DNA of 5,805 nt from Candidatus Mesolinea sp. (GTDB lineage: Bacteria; Chloroflexota; Anaerolineae; Anaerolineales; Anaerolineaceae): positions 1,761 to 7,565 of the forward strand of contig DNSH01000090.1 in the NCBI GenBank assembly GCA_003499715.1. Reading direction: 5' to 3'. The position numbers and the translations under genes were made by a program. How positions within the stretch are numbered: the first letter of the stretch is position 1; each line of letters opens with the position of its first letter. Shown here piece after piece: positions 5,140 through 5,805 of this stretch. Under the pieces are notes generated by a model. That model did not search any database. It saw nothing but the letters and a program-made list of their open reading frames with translations, and was not told the origin of the DNA.

Positions 5140-5805
5140 TTAACGATTTGATTTTATCTCAAGATTATCTATTAGGCGCTGAAGCAAACGTAGTTGTGTT
5201 TGTTGGTCAGTTTCGGACTGCAAGAGAGCGTTTAGATCTTCAGCACCGGTTTCTCCAATTTGTGACCATCCTAAGTATCCGCTTTCGATGCGTTTCTGTG
5301 TGCGCAACAAGAGTGAAGCAAGTTCCTGTGTAGGCAACAGTGCTAAACGTGCAGCTGGTCCACCTGCGTCTATCCCTGTTTCTAGGGTGCGGCTGACAGC
5401 AAAGCTTAAGGGGTTACGAATTTCAGAGGTAAGGCTGCCATAAATCAACCAAGAAAGCAAGATTTTCTCAGCGTGCCTTTCCCGAATTTGCAACCGTAGG
5501 ATGGGATTGATACGGTCAAGAATAGTGTTTATCTCTATGTCATAAGCAATATTCTCCCCTCCAACCTTATTGTCATTGGATATGATTTCAACTTGGGATA
5601 ATAGTGTATCTTGTGGTTGGATATTTTTGGAAAAAAACTTTGTGTATTTAAGTTTATACAGTATTTTAATAATCGTCTCAAATTGACATATATCGCCTGT
5701 AACTAATGTTTCAAAATGACAATTAAGATTATCTACTAAAGTATCAAAATGACTTATTAATGAAGCAGCTAAAGTGTCATTCTGACAAATTCCTGCTTGT
5801 ACTAA
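5140..5805 (-). CDS. Uncharacterised protein with 11-residue tandem repeats, N-terminus beyond the window
   Basis: The frame ends with TAA at 5140-5142 and stays open for 221 codons to the right edge, so the TTG at 5491-5493 is probably internal and the real start lies outside. The N-terminal visible part (residues 1-44 of the fragment) is four copies of an 11-residue unit, L-V-x-x-x-I/N-C/S-Q/H-F/N-D/E-T; a low-complexity, AT-rich linker follows. The C-terminal 117 residues are a different, mostly helical region with RHAEKILLSWLIYGSLTSEI, RNPLSFAVSRTLE, AGGPAARLALLP and a Gln/Leu-rich end that could form a coiled coil. I do not recognise a named family; the C-terminal part faintly recalls uncharacterised helix-turn-helix or replication-type proteins of Chloroflexota, which is a weak impression only. 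No signal peptide or membrane segment is visible in the part seen. Confidence 0.75.
   Translation of the reverse strand, partial: LVQAGICQNDTLAASLISHFDTLVDNLNCHFETLVTGDICQFETIIKILYKLKYTKFFSKNIQPQDTLLSQVEIISNDNKVGGENIAYDIEINTILDRINPILRLQIRERHAEKILLSWLIYGSLTSEIRNPLSFAVSRTLETGIDAGGPAARLALLPTQELASLLLRTQKRIESGYLGWSQIGETGAEDLNALLQSETDQQTQLRLLQRLIDNLEIKSNR
5674..5805 (-). repeat. Four tandem 33-bp (11-codon) repeats, continuing past the window edge
   Basis: Units occupy 5773-5805, 5740-5772, 5707-5739 and 5674-5706 with exact 33-base phasing. They encode LVQAGICQNDT, LAASLISHFDT, LVDNLNCHFET and LVTGDICQFET. The shared DNA core on the minus strand is close to TGTCATTTTGANAC. The next 11 codons (IIKILYKLKYT) may be a worn fifth unit. 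Codons at conserved positions differ at third bases (Thr ACT/ACT/ACA/ACG; Glu GAA/GAG; Asp GAC/GAT; Gln CAG/CAA), pointing to selection on protein rather than on DNA. Confidence 0.8.

Noticed and set aside
5052..5333. Plus-strand open frame of 93 codons
   Set aside because: It is antisense to the long minus-strand frame and the remnant, its composition is AT-driven, and no plausible ribosome binding site or motif is present.

Overview
The window reads as chromosomal DNA of a free-living bacterium, most likely a Chloroflexota (Anaerolineae-like) member. That assignment rests on remembered resemblance of the glutamine synthetase and of the BMP-type ABC permease tail, not on a search. Codon use is balanced (moderate GC), tryptophan is always TGG, and TAA, TAG and TGA all act as stops, so the standard bacterial code applies. 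No rRNA, tRNA, CRISPR array or insertion sequence was seen.

Left half, plus strand: the 3' end of a nucleoside/simple-sugar ABC permease gene (1-315) closed by a strong intrinsic terminator (350-377); a leader with possible alternative hairpins (440-478); an integral-membrane acyltransferase-3 family gene (493-1593) whose normally invariant R-X10-H histidine is asparagine; then a separately promoted type I glutamine synthetase gene (1748-3166) with its own terminator (3197-3229).

Right half, minus strand, convergent with the first: an open frame that runs off the right edge (5140-5805) and carries an 11-residue/33-bp tandem repeat; a roughly 300-bp intergenic stretch holding what looks like a decayed gene fragment (4993-5109); a GDP-mannose pyrophosphorylase gene (3753-4823) with clear ribosome binding site and -10 box; and a membrane-anchored rhodanese-like gene (3228-3686) that is interrupted by a single in-frame UGA two codons after its active-site cysteine. 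The frame is otherwise intact and runs another 40 family-conserved codons to a UAA inside the glnA terminator T-tract.

The genes do not form one pathway. The acyltransferase and GDP-mannose synthesis both fit cell-surface glycan production, glutamine synthetase is core nitrogen assimilation, and the permease belongs to a transporter operon lying to the left. The main points of interest are the UGA-interrupted rhodanese (selenoprotein candidate or fresh nonsense mutation), the His-to-Asn acyltransferase, the hendecad repeat protein, and the gene remnant upstream of manC.
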